Source of the DNA: Thomasclavelia cocleata
Lineage (GTDB): Bacteria > Bacillota_I > Bacilli_A > Erysipelotrichales > Coprobacillaceae
Reading direction: 5' to 3'
Assembly: GCF_900102365.1 (NCBI RefSeq)
Contig: NZ_FOIN01000005.1
Span: 50,203 to 114,202, forward strand
DNA: 64,000 nt
A program made the position numbers and the translations under genes. A model generated the notes under the pieces. The model saw nothing but the letters and a program-made list of their open reading frames with translations. It ran no database searches and had not been told where the DNA came from. Position 1 is the first letter of the stretch, and each line of letters begins with the position of its first letter. Shown here piece by piece: positions 8,990 through 17,545 of this stretch.

Positions 8990-9973
8990 ATGGATAATTT
9001 AAAGATGATTTCAATTATTGTTCCTATATACAATGTAGAAAAATATTTAGATAAATGTTTAGAAAGTATAGTTAATCAAACATATAAAAATATGGAAATT
9101 ATTTTAGTAAATAATGGTTCAACCGATAATTCTTTAACTATAGCAAAAAGTTGGCAGTATCAAGATAACAGAATAAAAGTTTTTTCAATAGATAATAAAG
9201 GTGTTTCGTATGCAAGAAATTATGGAATAAAAGTTTCCAACGGTAATTATATAGCATTTGTTGATTCTGATGATTGGATTGATAGAGACATGTATGAAAC
9301 CTTGATGAATGGAATTGTTGAGTATGATGCAGATATTGCTCAATGCAGTTATTATATAAACAGTAAAAATAAACAGGTTTTAATAAAAAAAGGAAAAGAA
9401 AATTTATTGTTAAATAATACTGAAGGAGTAATAAATGTTTTAACTGCAGATATCTTTTTTCCTGCAATATGGAATAAACTTTATAAAAAGAAAATTATAA
9501 CTGAGAATTTTAAAAAATTAAATATAGCAGAGGATCGTTTGTTTAATATTGAAGTATTTAAAAACGCTAAATCAAGTATTTATATAGATGAATGCAAGTA
9601 TCATTATTATCAAAGAAATGATTCTGTTATTCATCAAAAATTTAGTGAAAAGAATCTTGATGTTTTAAAAAGTTATCAAATTATCAGCAGTATAATAAAA
9701 AAAGAGTATCCACTATTTCTTGATTTAGCACTTAAAAATGAAATAATAGAGTGTTTTGTACAACTAGGGTCGATATGTTTAGAGAAAAAAGTAAATAATT
9801 TTATAAATGAAAAGAACTATATTTTAGATAGACTTAATGATTTATACAAGACAGGAATAAAAAATAAAACGTTAGGAATTCATTATCGACTACTGTTAAT
9901 AGTTTATTGTATTAGTAGCAGCCTATTTATATTTTTTTTAAGATGTCTATTTATGATTAGGATGGGAAAATGA
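8990..9973 (+). CDS. Glycosyltransferase family 2, variant NNGS motif
   Basis: A 327-residue GT-A enzyme (ISIIVPIYNVEKYLDKC start), GGAGAT in front of the ATG. The metal-binding DSDDW is intact. The nucleotide-binding motif reads VNNGSTDNS where its neighbours have NDGSTD or DDGSND, so the Asp that normally contacts the uridine is Asn here. The C-terminus ends in a hydrophobic segment (YRLLLIVYCISSSLFIFFL), probably a membrane anchor. It may be active with altered affinity, or weak; this cannot be judged from sequence. Confidence 0.8.
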   Translation: MDNLKMISIIVPIYNVEKYLDKCLESIVNQTYKNMEIILVNNGSTDNSLTIAKSWQYQDNRIKVFSIDNKGVSYARNYGIKVSNGNYIAFVDSDDWIDRDMYETLMNGIVEYDADIAQCSYYINSKNKQVLIKKGKENLLLNNTEGVINVLTADIFFPAIWNKLYKKKIITENFKKLNIAEDRLFNIEVFKNAKSSIYIDECKYHYYQRNDSVIHQKFSEKNLDVLKSYQIISSIIKKEYPLFLDLALKNEIIECFVQLGSICLEKKVNNFINEKNYILDRLNDLYKTGIKNKTLGIHYRLLLIVYCISSSLFIFFLRCLFMIRMGK

Positions 9974-10096
9974 TTGGAAAAAGAATAAAAAGTAAATTGA
10001 TAAATTTGATGAATCATTAATATTAAAAAGATTAGATGGGTATTGGTTATTTTAAAGCAGTATGATTGATTTTAATAAGTTAGAGGAGTTAAATAA

Positions 10097-11101
10097 ATGA
10101 AGTTTAGTATAATAATGCCTGTTTATAATGCAGAGAATTATGTTGATAAGGGGATAATGTCAATTGTTAATCAAACATATAATAATTGGGAATTAATTAT
10201 TATTGATGATGGATCAAATGATAATACTTATAATGTTTGTAAAAAAATGATATTTGATCCTAGAATAAGATTATTTAGGATAAATAATTCAGGACCATCA
10301 TATGCTAGAAACTATGGATTAGATAAATCAGATGGTGATTATATTCTATTTTTAGATAGTGATGATTATTTTGAGATAAATGCACTAAATATTTTAAAGG
10401 GAGAAATTGAAAAAAATAATTCAGAGTTGATTTTTTTTGCAAACTACACAGATAAGTATAAAAACAATAATTATATTATTGAAAAAAATAATTCAATAAA
10501 AGAAGTAGTTTATAAAAATAATAATGATTTAAAAAATGATTTTATAAATTTATTTCAGTATTCATATATCTATCCTGTATGGAATAAAGTTTACTCAAGG
10601 AAAATAATTGATAAATATAATGTAAGATTTCTAGAGTCAATAAAATTTGCAGAAGATCTAGTTTTCAACATGAAAATATATCCTCATATAGAAAAGGCTC
10701 AAATAATAAAAGAAGCATTATATCATTATGTAAGTAGGGAAAATGAAAGTATAACAACTAGTTTTAATATTAATCGATTTGAACAGTTAAATACAATGTA
10801 TAACTATTGCATTACAGTTATAAAAAAATGGTGTCCTAAGGCTATAAACCTTTTTTCAAATAATTATATTTTAGAAGTTAGTGTATGTATGAATAGTTTG
10901 TTTAATAAAGATTCAATACTAAAAAACAAAGAACGAAGAACATTTATAAAACATATGGTAAATGATAAACGTGTTAGAGCAGTTATAAAAGAAACGACTC
11001 TTATTGGAAAACGAAATATATTGATTGGAAAGTTGATAATGTTTCATCAGATAGATTTATTGTATATGATTGCTAAATTATCACGTACGTCATTTAGATA
11101 G
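10097..11101 (+). CDS. Glycosyltransferase family 2
   Basis: A 334-residue GT-A enzyme starting MKFSIIMPVYNAENYVDK. DDGSND and DSDDYF motifs are both present. GAGGAG precedes the ATG. A 123-bp gap containing no good frame separates it from the previous transferase, looser than the rest of the operon. It is the sixth glycosyltransferase of the locus, so the repeat unit could hold up to about six or seven sugars if all are active. Confidence 0.82.
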   Translation: MKFSIIMPVYNAENYVDKGIMSIVNQTYNNWELIIIDDGSNDNTYNVCKKMIFDPRIRLFRINNSGPSYARNYGLDKSDGDYILFLDSDDYFEINALNILKGEIEKNNSELIFFANYTDKYKNNNYIIEKNNSIKEVVYKNNNDLKNDFINLFQYSYIYPVWNKVYSRKIIDKYNVRFLESIKFAEDLVFNMKIYPHIEKAQIIKEALYHYVSRENESITTSFNINRFEQLNTMYNYCITVIKKWCPKAINLFSNNYILEVSVCMNSLFNKDSILKNKERRTFIKHMVNDKRVRAVIKETTLIGKRNILIGKLIMFHQIDLLYMIAKLSRTSFR

Positions 11102-11271
11102 ATAAAATATGCAAAATAGAAGATTGCTATAGTTTCAGCATTATATAAATATAATATTTTTAGATATATCTTTCGCTGAAATATAATTAAATGAAATGTA
11201 AAAACAGTTATAAAATTGTTGATTATTTATAAATATTTGATATTTTAAAGTGTAATATTTTGGAGGAAATG

Positions 11272-12348
11272 ATGAAAGCTGCAATAATAACCATACAAGA
11301 TATTAATAATTATGGTAATAGACTACAAAACTATGCTACTCAATATGTTTTAGAAAAAAAAGGATATAAAGTGATTTCATTGATGAATAGTAATCAGAGT
11401 GGGAATGTATATATAAAAGGAAAGGTTAAATATTTGTCAGGGCTATATCACTCAACTTTTTTTGCAAAATATATAAAACATGATATGAGATTATATAATT
11501 TTATATTATTTGATAAAAAAAATATTAAATTTTCTAAAGAATTTTATAATAAGTCAAAGCAATATAAAAATTTAAATAAAAAATATAATTATTTTTTTGT
11601 TGGAAGTGATCAGGTTTGGAATAGTAGTTTCCACCATGCTAAAAGATTAGATTTGTTAGAAGATATAGATTATGATAAATCGATATCATTAAGTGCTTCT
11701 GTTGGTGTTTCTAAGCTTAATGATAAAGATATTAAAAGTTTTGAGAAAGCATTGCCTAATATTAAATATATATCTGTTAGAGAAGATAAAGCAAAAGAAT
11801 TATTGCAGCCATTTACTAAATCAAAAATTGAGGTTCTTATTGATCCAACAATGATGCTTACAGCAAATGAATGGGAAAAGTTAGAAATAAGACCTAATTT
11901 TTTTACATATAAAAATTATGTTGTTGTCTATTGTTTAGGGAATATGTCTGTTGAAAGAACAGCATTTATTAACAGAATTGCAAAAGAAAATAATTATGAA
12001 ATAATAGATTTAATGAATTCTAGTGATATTGCATATACAAGTGGACCAAGTGAATTCTTGTATTTAATTCATCATGCAAAATTAGTCTGTACTGATTCAT
12101 TTCATGCATGTGTATTTTCTATTTTATTTGATACACAATTTTATGTTTTTGAAAGAGAAGATAAATTAGAATCAATGAACTCTAGAATTGAAACATTATT
12201 AAATAAATTTGCTCTTAATGAACATAGAAAAAAAGACTATATTGAATATTCAATTAATCATGATTATACAAACGCATATAAAATTTTAGAAAATGAAAGA
12301 AAAAAATTTAATTTATTTTTAGATAATTGTTTTGGTGATGAAAAATGA
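11272..12348 (+). CDS. Polysaccharide pyruvyl transferase family protein
   Basis: About 358 residues; the start MKAAIITIQDINNYGN at 11272 lies 4-5 nt after GGAGGA. Family signatures are NYGNRLQNYA near the N-terminus, FVGSDQVWNSSF near residue 110 and the C-terminal TDSFHACVFSILF with its conserved Ser-Phe-His. Members transfer pyruvate from phosphoenolpyruvate to a sugar, giving an acidic ketal on the polysaccharide. A 170-bp intergenic region precedes it, so it may start its own transcript, and it overlaps wzx by 4 bp. FrhB-type proteins are common partners, and one follows. Confidence 0.8.
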   Translation: MKAAIITIQDINNYGNRLQNYATQYVLEKKGYKVISLMNSNQSGNVYIKGKVKYLSGLYHSTFFAKYIKHDMRLYNFILFDKKNIKFSKEFYNKSKQYKNLNKKYNYFFVGSDQVWNSSFHHAKRLDLLEDIDYDKSISLSASVGVSKLNDKDIKSFEKALPNIKYISVREDKAKELLQPFTKSKIEVLIDPTMMLTANEWEKLEIRPNFFTYKNYVVVYCLGNMSVERTAFINRIAKENNYEIIDLMNSSDIAYTSGPSEFLYLIHHAKLVCTDSFHACVFSILFDTQFYVFEREDKLESMNSRIETLLNKFALNEHRKKDYIEYSINHDYTNAYKILENERKKFNLFLDNCFGDEK

Positions 12349-13865
12349 AAATAAATCAATTAAAAATGGGTGTAGTATTGTCTTATATAACAATGTTTAT
12401 TCATAATATTATCAGTATTTTATATACCCCTATAATGTTACGATTATTGGGGAAGAGTGAATATGGTTTATATCAACTGGTATTTTCTGTTGTTAGTTAT
12501 TTGGGTCTGTTAAGTTTTGGTTTTGGCAGTGCCTATGTCAGGTTTTATTCAAGATATAAAGTTAAGAATGATGAAGATGGTATTGCTAGGTTAAATGGCA
12601 TGTTTATTACTATTTTTTTAATTATTGCTTTAATTAGTATTGTATCAGGAAGTATTTTAGTATTTAATATTGAAACGATATTTAAACAGGGTTTGACAGG
12701 TTCAGAAATTGACACTGCTAGAATATTAATGATTTTAATGGTATTTAATTTAGCTGTTACTTTTCCATCAAGTGTTTTTGATTCATATGTAACTGCTCAT
12801 GAATGTTATTTTTTTCAAAGAGTTATTGGGCTGTTACAAACAGTACTGAATCCTTTTTTAACTTTGCCATTACTTTTAATGGGCTATAAATCAATTAGTT
12901 TAGTTACTATTACTACTGTTTTAACACTTGGTAAATTTATCATGAATATATATTACTGTAGAAAAAAGATTAATATGAAATTTAGGTTTAAAAATATTCA
13001 GTTTTCATTATTAAAAGAAATATGGATATTTTCTTTTTTTATCTTTTTAAATATGATTGTTGATCAAATAAACTGGAGTGTTGATAAATTTATTTTAGGT
13101 ATGTTTGGTGGAACTGTTGCAGTAGCAGTATATGCAGTTGGCGGGCAAATAAATAGTATATATATGAGTTTATCAACATCAGTCTCGTCAGTATTTATTC
13201 CTAGAATAAATACGATTGCAGCTGACAGTAATGATAACAGACAGCTTACAGATATTTTTACTAGGGTTGGAAGAATTCAGTTTATAGTTTTAGCATTGAT
13301 ATTATTTGGATTTATTTTATTTGGAAAATATTTTATTTCTATATGGGCAGGAAATGGATATGAGCATGCATATTATGTTGCTTTACTTTTAATTATTCCT
13401 GTTACTGTACCATTGATTCAAAATCTTGGAATTGAGATACAAAGAGCAAAAAATATGCATAAATTTAGATCAGTTGTTTATTTTATTATTGCAATTGGAA
13501 ATGTATTATTAAGTATTCCCTTAACTAAAGTATATGGTGAAGTTGGGGCAGCATTAGGAACTGCAATAACAATGATATTGGGAAATATTATTATAATGAA
13601 CTGGTATTATCAGGCACGAGTTAAGTTAGATATGAAATATTTTTGGGGTAATATTTTTAAATTATTTCCAGCAGTATTAGCAAGTTTTGGGACTGGATTA
13701 ATAGCATTAAAATTAATAACTTTAAATTCAGTTATTGATTTTGTTATTGTAGGATGCATATATGTATCAGTTTATTTGATTTGTATGTATTTATTTGGAT
13801 TAAACAGTTATGAAAAAGGTTTGGTTAATGGAATGATTAGTAAGGTTTTAAGGAGAAGAAGATAA
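12345..13865 (+). CDS. Wzx-type oligosaccharide flippase
   Basis: A 506-residue polytopic membrane protein of the MOP superfamily with about 14 hydrophobic segments. The N-terminal MLRLLGKSEYGLYQLVFSVVSYLGLLS pattern, of which LLGKSEYGLYQLV is the core, is typical of polysaccharide flippases. It should move the undecaprenyl-pyrophosphate repeat unit across the cytoplasmic membrane for the polymerase upstream. It overlaps both neighbours (4 bp and 1 bp), so the last three genes of the locus form one unit. Confidence 0.85.
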   Translation: MKINQLKMGVVLSYITMFIHNIISILYTPIMLRLLGKSEYGLYQLVFSVVSYLGLLSFGFGSAYVRFYSRYKVKNDEDGIARLNGMFITIFLIIALISIVSGSILVFNIETIFKQGLTGSEIDTARILMILMVFNLAVTFPSSVFDSYVTAHECYFFQRVIGLLQTVLNPFLTLPLLLMGYKSISLVTITTVLTLGKFIMNIYYCRKKINMKFRFKNIQFSLLKEIWIFSFFIFLNMIVDQINWSVDKFILGMFGGTVAVAVYAVGGQINSIYMSLSTSVSSVFIPRINTIAADSNDNRQLTDIFTRVGRIQFIVLALILFGFILFGKYFISIWAGNGYEHAYYVALLLIIPVTVPLIQNLGIEIQRAKNMHKFRSVVYFIIAIGNVLLSIPLTKVYGEVGAALGTAITMILGNIIIMNWYYQARVKLDMKYFWGNIFKLFPAVLASFGTGLIALKLITLNSVIDFVIVGCIYVSVYLICMYLFGLNSYEKGLVNGMISKVLRRRR

Positions 13866-15007
13866 TGATTGAAATCAAAGATAAATCAAAATGTTCAGGA
13901 TGTCATTCCTGTATGAATATATGTCCTAAAAACTGTATTGAAATGAAAGTAGATGAAGAAGGATTCTGGTATCCAGAAGCTGATAAAGAAAAATGTATTA
14001 AGTGTGGAATATGTAAAAAAAGCTGTCCTATCTTAAATGATATGAGTATCCAAAATAATCCCAAGGCTTATGCATGTTATAATAAGAATGAAGAGATAAG
14101 AAAAGAAAGCTCATCAGGTGGAATATTTACATTACTAGCATCTTATGTTATTGATAATGATGGAATTGTTTTTGGGGCTGCGTTTAATCAAAATTTTGAA
14201 GTTGAGCATATAGAAATAACAAATGAGCAGGATTTAAGTAAATTACGTGGATCTAAATATGTTCAAAGCAAATTGGGAAATACATATTTAAAAATCAAGA
14301 ATTATCTTAATCAGGGCAAATTAGTATATTTCAGTGGGACACCATGCCAGATTGATGGATTATTATGTTTTTTATGTAAAAAATATGATAATTTGATCTG
14401 TCAGGATATTGTATGTCATGGGGTACCATCACCTAAGGTTTGGAAACATTACCTGAAACAATTTAGCTTAGAAAAAAATGCTAGTATATTGTTTAGAGAT
14501 AAAAGTACAGGATGGGATAGTTATAGTTTTACAATCAAACAAAAAAATAAATTTACACAATTGTTTAATAATAATGAATATATGAAAGTATTTTTAAAAG
14601 ACTTATGTTTAAGACCATCATGTTATAACTGTCACAGTAAATCATTACATCGAAACAGTGATATAACACTAGCAGATTTTTGGGGGATAAAAGAAGTATG
14701 TCCAGAAATGTATGATAACAAGGGAATATCCCTTGTTTTTATTAACAGTAAAAAAGGAAAACAGTTATTTAATAAGATTATAAAAGATATAAAATATCAG
14801 GAAGTAGATATTAATGAGGCAATTAAATATAATCCTTCATTTTTTAAATCTGCAAATATACCAGAAAAAAGGGAAAACTATATGAATAATATATTTAATA
14901 ATCAGTTTGATAAATATTCTAAAAAATATACTAAATTGTCTATCTGGTTATATTTAAAAATATTTATGTATAAAATTTTATCAGTTACTAATTTTTTGAA
15001 AGATTGA
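13865..15007 (+). CDS. FrhB/FdhB-type Fe-S protein (coenzyme F420 hydrogenase beta family)
   Basis: A 380-residue protein. Two [4Fe-4S] ferredoxin motifs open it: CSGCHSCMNICPKNC near residues 10-24 and CIKCGICKKSCP near 41-52. The FrhB N and C domains follow (SSSGGIFTLLASYV, LRGSKYVQSKLG, FSGTPCQIDGL, CHGVPSPKVW, DFWGI). In Firmicutes such proteins occur in polysaccharide loci beside pyruvyl transferases, where coenzyme F420 itself is not expected. The likely role is a flavin/Fe-S redox step on a sugar or on the pyruvyl donor, which is unproven. The start overlaps the flippase stop (TAATG). Confidence 0.8.
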   Translation: MIEIKDKSKCSGCHSCMNICPKNCIEMKVDEEGFWYPEADKEKCIKCGICKKSCPILNDMSIQNNPKAYACYNKNEEIRKESSSGGIFTLLASYVIDNDGIVFGAAFNQNFEVEHIEITNEQDLSKLRGSKYVQSKLGNTYLKIKNYLNQGKLVYFSGTPCQIDGLLCFLCKKYDNLICQDIVCHGVPSPKVWKHYLKQFSLEKNASILFRDKSTGWDSYSFTIKQKNKFTQLFNNNEYMKVFLKDLCLRPSCYNCHSKSLHRNSDITLADFWGIKEVCPEMYDNKGISLVFINSKKGKQLFNKIIKDIKYQEVDINEAIKYNPSFFKSANIPEKRENYMNNIFNNQFDKYSKKYTKLSIWLYLKIFMYKILSVTNFLKD

Positions 15008-15196
15008 CTAAATAAAGAATCAATAAAAACGAAACAATAAAATGAAAATCTTAATAACATACTATTATTAGAAAACATTAGTAATGATAAAGAGAGAATA
15101 AGTCCATTTTTACAAATCCAAACTATACAAGTATGATATTGATAGTAATAAATACATATTATGAAGAAGTTTAGAAGTAATATCACATTTTATTTT

Positions 15197-15851
15197 GTAT
15201 ATAATAATGAAGGATAAAATATCATATTGCAGCAATAGACCAATTTAGGTATCATATACATTATAGGGAGTGATAAAGATGATGATGGAAATGGTATTAA
15301 GTGAAGAAAAAGCTAAAGAAAATAATATTAATATTGATGAATGTTATGAAAAAGTAGATCGTTTTTTTGAAAAACGAGGAATTAAAAAAATATCTAAAGG
15401 AGTATATCAAGGAAATAAAAAAGATTTTAATACTTTTATGACTGCTCAATGGGATTTACCAGAATCAACATGGTTTTTAAAAATAGTAGATGAGTGGTAT
15501 TTTCGTTATGAAGGCGATACGATAGAATATCGAGAAGATGCATTGGAATCATATTATCGAGTAGAAGAAAGATATGCCAACTATCCATGGTAGAAAAGCA
15601 GTAAATTTTGATTTAAATGATAATCTTCTAAAACAATATTATCCTTCAAAAAGTTATAAGAATGCCTGGCGGGATATAAAGAAATTTTTGTTGAAAAGTA
15701 ATTTTGAACATCGTCAGTATTCAGGATATGTATCTAACAGTGCAATGAGCATGGCAGAAGCAAGGAATATAATTGGGAAAATGGCCAGGAAGTGGTACTG
15801 GTTAAATAAAAGTGTGATGCAGTTTGATGTAACAAATGTTGGTGAAGAATA
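15197..15851 (+). repeat. Direct repeat copy B of the VapD module (partner at 385-1045)
   Basis: Same orientation as copy A, with the same leader, gene order and 20-bp gene overlap. Long stretches around 15471-15677 differ at only a handful of positions. Homologous recombination between the copies would remove about 14.8 kb, from capG to the FrhB-type gene. Upstream (15008-15196) I see no gene. Confidence 0.85.
15279..15593 (+). CDS. Small protein, candidate antitoxin partner of VapD (copy B)
   Basis: 104 residues, paralogue of the protein at 469-783. The start ATG 15279 has AGGGAG 8 nt upstream. Residues up to about 40 and from about 65 on are nearly identical to copy A, while about 41-64 differ at many positions (SKGVYQGNKKDFNTF against ARGVYQGVKSDFSVF). 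That divergence would suit a specificity-determining segment of an antitoxin, but this is an inference. It overlaps the following vapD by 20 bp. Confidence 0.6.
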   Translation: MMMEMVLSEEKAKENNINIDECYEKVDRFFEKRGIKKISKGVYQGNKKDFNTFMTAQWDLPESTWFLKIVDEWYFRYEGDTIEYREDALESYYRVEERYANYPW

Positions 15852-15906
15852 TAGCTTTTTAGAAAAAATAGAAAATGAAACCAGATCAAGTGAAAATGAG
15901 TTTTAA
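15574..15906 (+). CDS. vapD: VapD-family protein (Cas2-like RNase fold), copy B
   Basis: 110 residues, close paralogue of 764-1099, with the same KAVNFDLNDNLLKQYY start and SVMQFDVTNVGEEY end. Differences cluster at the KKFLLKSNFEH segment, at MARKWYWLNK and in the C-terminal tail. It lies between the end of the polysaccharide locus and the D-2-hydroxyacid dehydrogenase. It is not linked to the CRISPR array 1.6 kb away other than by the shared fold of VapD and Cas2. Confidence 0.75.
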   Translation: MPTIHGRKAVNFDLNDNLLKQYYPSKSYKNAWRDIKKFLLKSNFEHRQYSGYVSNSAMSMAEARNIIGKMARKWYWLNKSVMQFDVTNVGEEYSFLEKIENETRSSENEF

Positions 15907-16051
15907 TAACTCGTTTTTATATTATATATAGAGTAATGATAGATTATTTCTTAATAAGTATAAAATAAAACTATATACAAATTTATCAATAAGTAATAAA
16001 CTATAGAAGATAGTAATTTTTTGATCAAAATAAATGTAATAGGAGAATATG

Positions 16052-17035
16052 ATGAAAATAGTTGTATACAATTATCGTGAGTTTGATGAAGGTAAGTATT
16101 TTGATAGGTTTGGTAAATTATATAATGTTGAAATTATTAAATGTTATGATACACCTAATTTAGAAAATGCTAAATTAGCATTAAATTGTCATGGGGTAAG
16201 TGTTATAACTACTGTTATTAGCAAAGATATTATTAAACTTTGGCATGATTTAGGAGTGAAACATATTTCAACTAGAACGATAGGATATGATCATATAGAC
16301 ATTGAAGCAGCAAAAAAATATAATATGGAAGTAAGTAATGTTACATATTCAACTGCTAGTGTTGCTAATTATACTGTAATGATAATATTAATGGCACTTA
16401 GAAAAATGAAAATGATTATGAAAAGAGCTGATAGCTGGGATTATTCATTAAATGATAGTATTGGTTTAGAGTTGGAAAATATGACAGTAGGAGTTGTAGG
16501 AACAGGTGCAATTGGTCAAAAAGTAATTAAAAATTTAAGTGGTTTTGATTGCAATATTATAGCTTATGATCCTTTTATTAAAGAAGAAATAAAAAAATAT
16601 GCTAAATATGTAACATTAAATGAACTTATTGAACAAAGTGATATTATAACATTTCATGTTCCGGCTAATAAAGATACATATCATATAGTTAGAAAAGAAA
16701 CAATTAAGAAAATGAAAGATAATGTCATCATTATAAATACAGCTAGAGGTAGTGTAATTAATACTAGTGATCTAATAGATGCTTTAGAAAATGGCAAAAT
16801 TGGTGCATGTACTTTAGATGTTATTGAAAATGAATTAGGCTTATATTATGGCGATTATAAATATAAAAATATCGGAAATAGAGAATTATCAATTTTACGA
16901 GATATGCCAAATGTTTTACTTACTCCACATATGGCATTTTATACAGAACAAGCTGTAAGTGATATGGTTGAACATTCTATTACAAGTATTGTTGCATCAT
17001 ATAATAAAAAGAAAAATAAATTTAGAATTTGTTGA
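16052..17035 (+). CDS. D-2-hydroxyacid (probably D-lactate) dehydrogenase, VanH-like
   Basis: 327 residues; AGGAG lies 6 nt before ATG 16052 (an ATG at 16049 is nearer). NAD-binding GTGAIG lies at residues 150-155, and the catalytic triad R232 / E259 / H293 is intact (TARGS, VIEN, TPHMAFYTEQ). The C-terminal region resembles VanH and the D-lactate dehydrogenases around it, reducing pyruvate to D-lactate with NADH. No vanA or vanX homologue is nearby, so a fermentative role is more likely than vancomycin resistance. It has its own leader (15907-16051) with no obvious operator. Confidence 0.85.
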   Translation: MKIVVYNYREFDEGKYFDRFGKLYNVEIIKCYDTPNLENAKLALNCHGVSVITTVISKDIIKLWHDLGVKHISTRTIGYDHIDIEAAKKYNMEVSNVTYSTASVANYTVMIILMALRKMKMIMKRADSWDYSLNDSIGLELENMTVGVVGTGAIGQKVIKNLSGFDCNIIAYDPFIKEEIKKYAKYVTLNELIEQSDIITFHVPANKDTYHIVRKETIKKMKDNVIIINTARGSVINTSDLIDALENGKIGACTLDVIENELGLYYGDYKYKNIGNRELSILRDMPNVLLTPHMAFYTEQAVSDMVEHSITSIVASYNKKKNKFRIC

Positions 17036-17086
17036 AAATAGAATAATTTTTGTTAATTGTAGCAAACTATTATTGGGGTGATAATA

Positions 17087-17221
17087 ATGAAGAATAATAA
17101 TAGAAAACAGTCTAAATCAAATGAGGCTCAAAAAACTGCAGTTAACAATCAATGGACTAATAACAATACTAAATATTATCCAGATAATAGAGAACGTCAG
17201 GATGGACCTGGTGGTAATTAA
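17087..17221 (+). CDS. Small Asn/Gln-rich protein with C-terminal DGPGGN
   Basis: A 44-codon reading frame with a good GGGGTG site 7 nt upstream and a strong terminator directly after it. The product is hydrophilic, rich in Asn, Lys and Gln, and ends RQDGPGGN. I have seen similar short proteins ending in DGPGG in Firmicutes but cannot assign a function. The RBS, stop and terminator argue that it is a real gene rather than chance. Confidence 0.6.
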   Translation: MKNNNRKQSKSNEAQKTAVNNQWTNNNTKYYPDNRERQDGPGGN

Positions 17222-17244
17222 GAACCTTTAATTAAAAGTTCTCA

Positions 17245-17294
17245 GGCTGTTAATAAAGTAAGTTTTTCAAACTGACTTTATCATACAGCCTTTT
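17245..17294 (+). terminator. Rho-independent terminator after the small protein gene
   Basis: Long hairpin with nested arms GGCTGT/ACAGCC and ATAAAGT/ACTTTAT, loop near TTC, followed by TTTT. It separates the upstream genes from the CRISPR leader. Confidence 0.75.
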
Positions 17295-17365
17295 AAATTA
17301 AAAAAAGATTGGTTTTGGAATTTAGTTTTATCAAAATCACTTAGTAGATAATTTGTCAATAAATT

Positions 17366-17480
17366 TATTTTTTTACCAGGTGAATTTATTAGTGAAACCT
17401 CTAAAAATGTTGGGAGAGTAAGAGCTTAAGGGAATTTGACTGAAAAATATAAAAAAATAAAATTGCCTGGTAAAAAAATA
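17366..17480. repeat. 15-bp perfect inverted repeat inside the CRISPR leader (possible MITE)
   Basis: TATTTTTTTACCAGG at 17366-17380 and its exact complement CCTGGTAAAAAAATA at 17466-17480 enclose 85 bp. If the terminal TA is read as a target duplication, this is a 111-bp element with 13-bp terminal inverted repeats and TA duplications, the form of an IS630/mariner-type MITE. It could equally be a large cruciform or protein-binding pair belonging to the leader. Confidence 0.55.
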
Positions 17481-17488
17481 GAAAAGTG

Positions 17489-17516
17489 TTGATATATAAA
17501 GGTTTTGGGGTATAAT
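17489..17516 (+). promoter_or_regulatory. Putative pre-crRNA promoter
   Basis: TTGATA (17489-17494), a 16-bp spacer and a perfect TATAAT (17511-17516), ending 29 bp before the first repeat. It points into the array, in agreement with the repeat orientation (repeats end in ATTGAAAC, the usual 5' crRNA handle) and the degenerate repeat at the far end. Confidence 0.7.
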
Positions 17517-17545
17517 AGAATATGAAAAGTGGCTTATTTATTAGG

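Noticed and set aside
16052..17035. VanH-like dehydrogenase as a vancomycin-resistance gene
   Set aside because: No D-Ala-D-Lac ligase, VanX or VanRS homologue nearby; D-lactate fermentation explains it.
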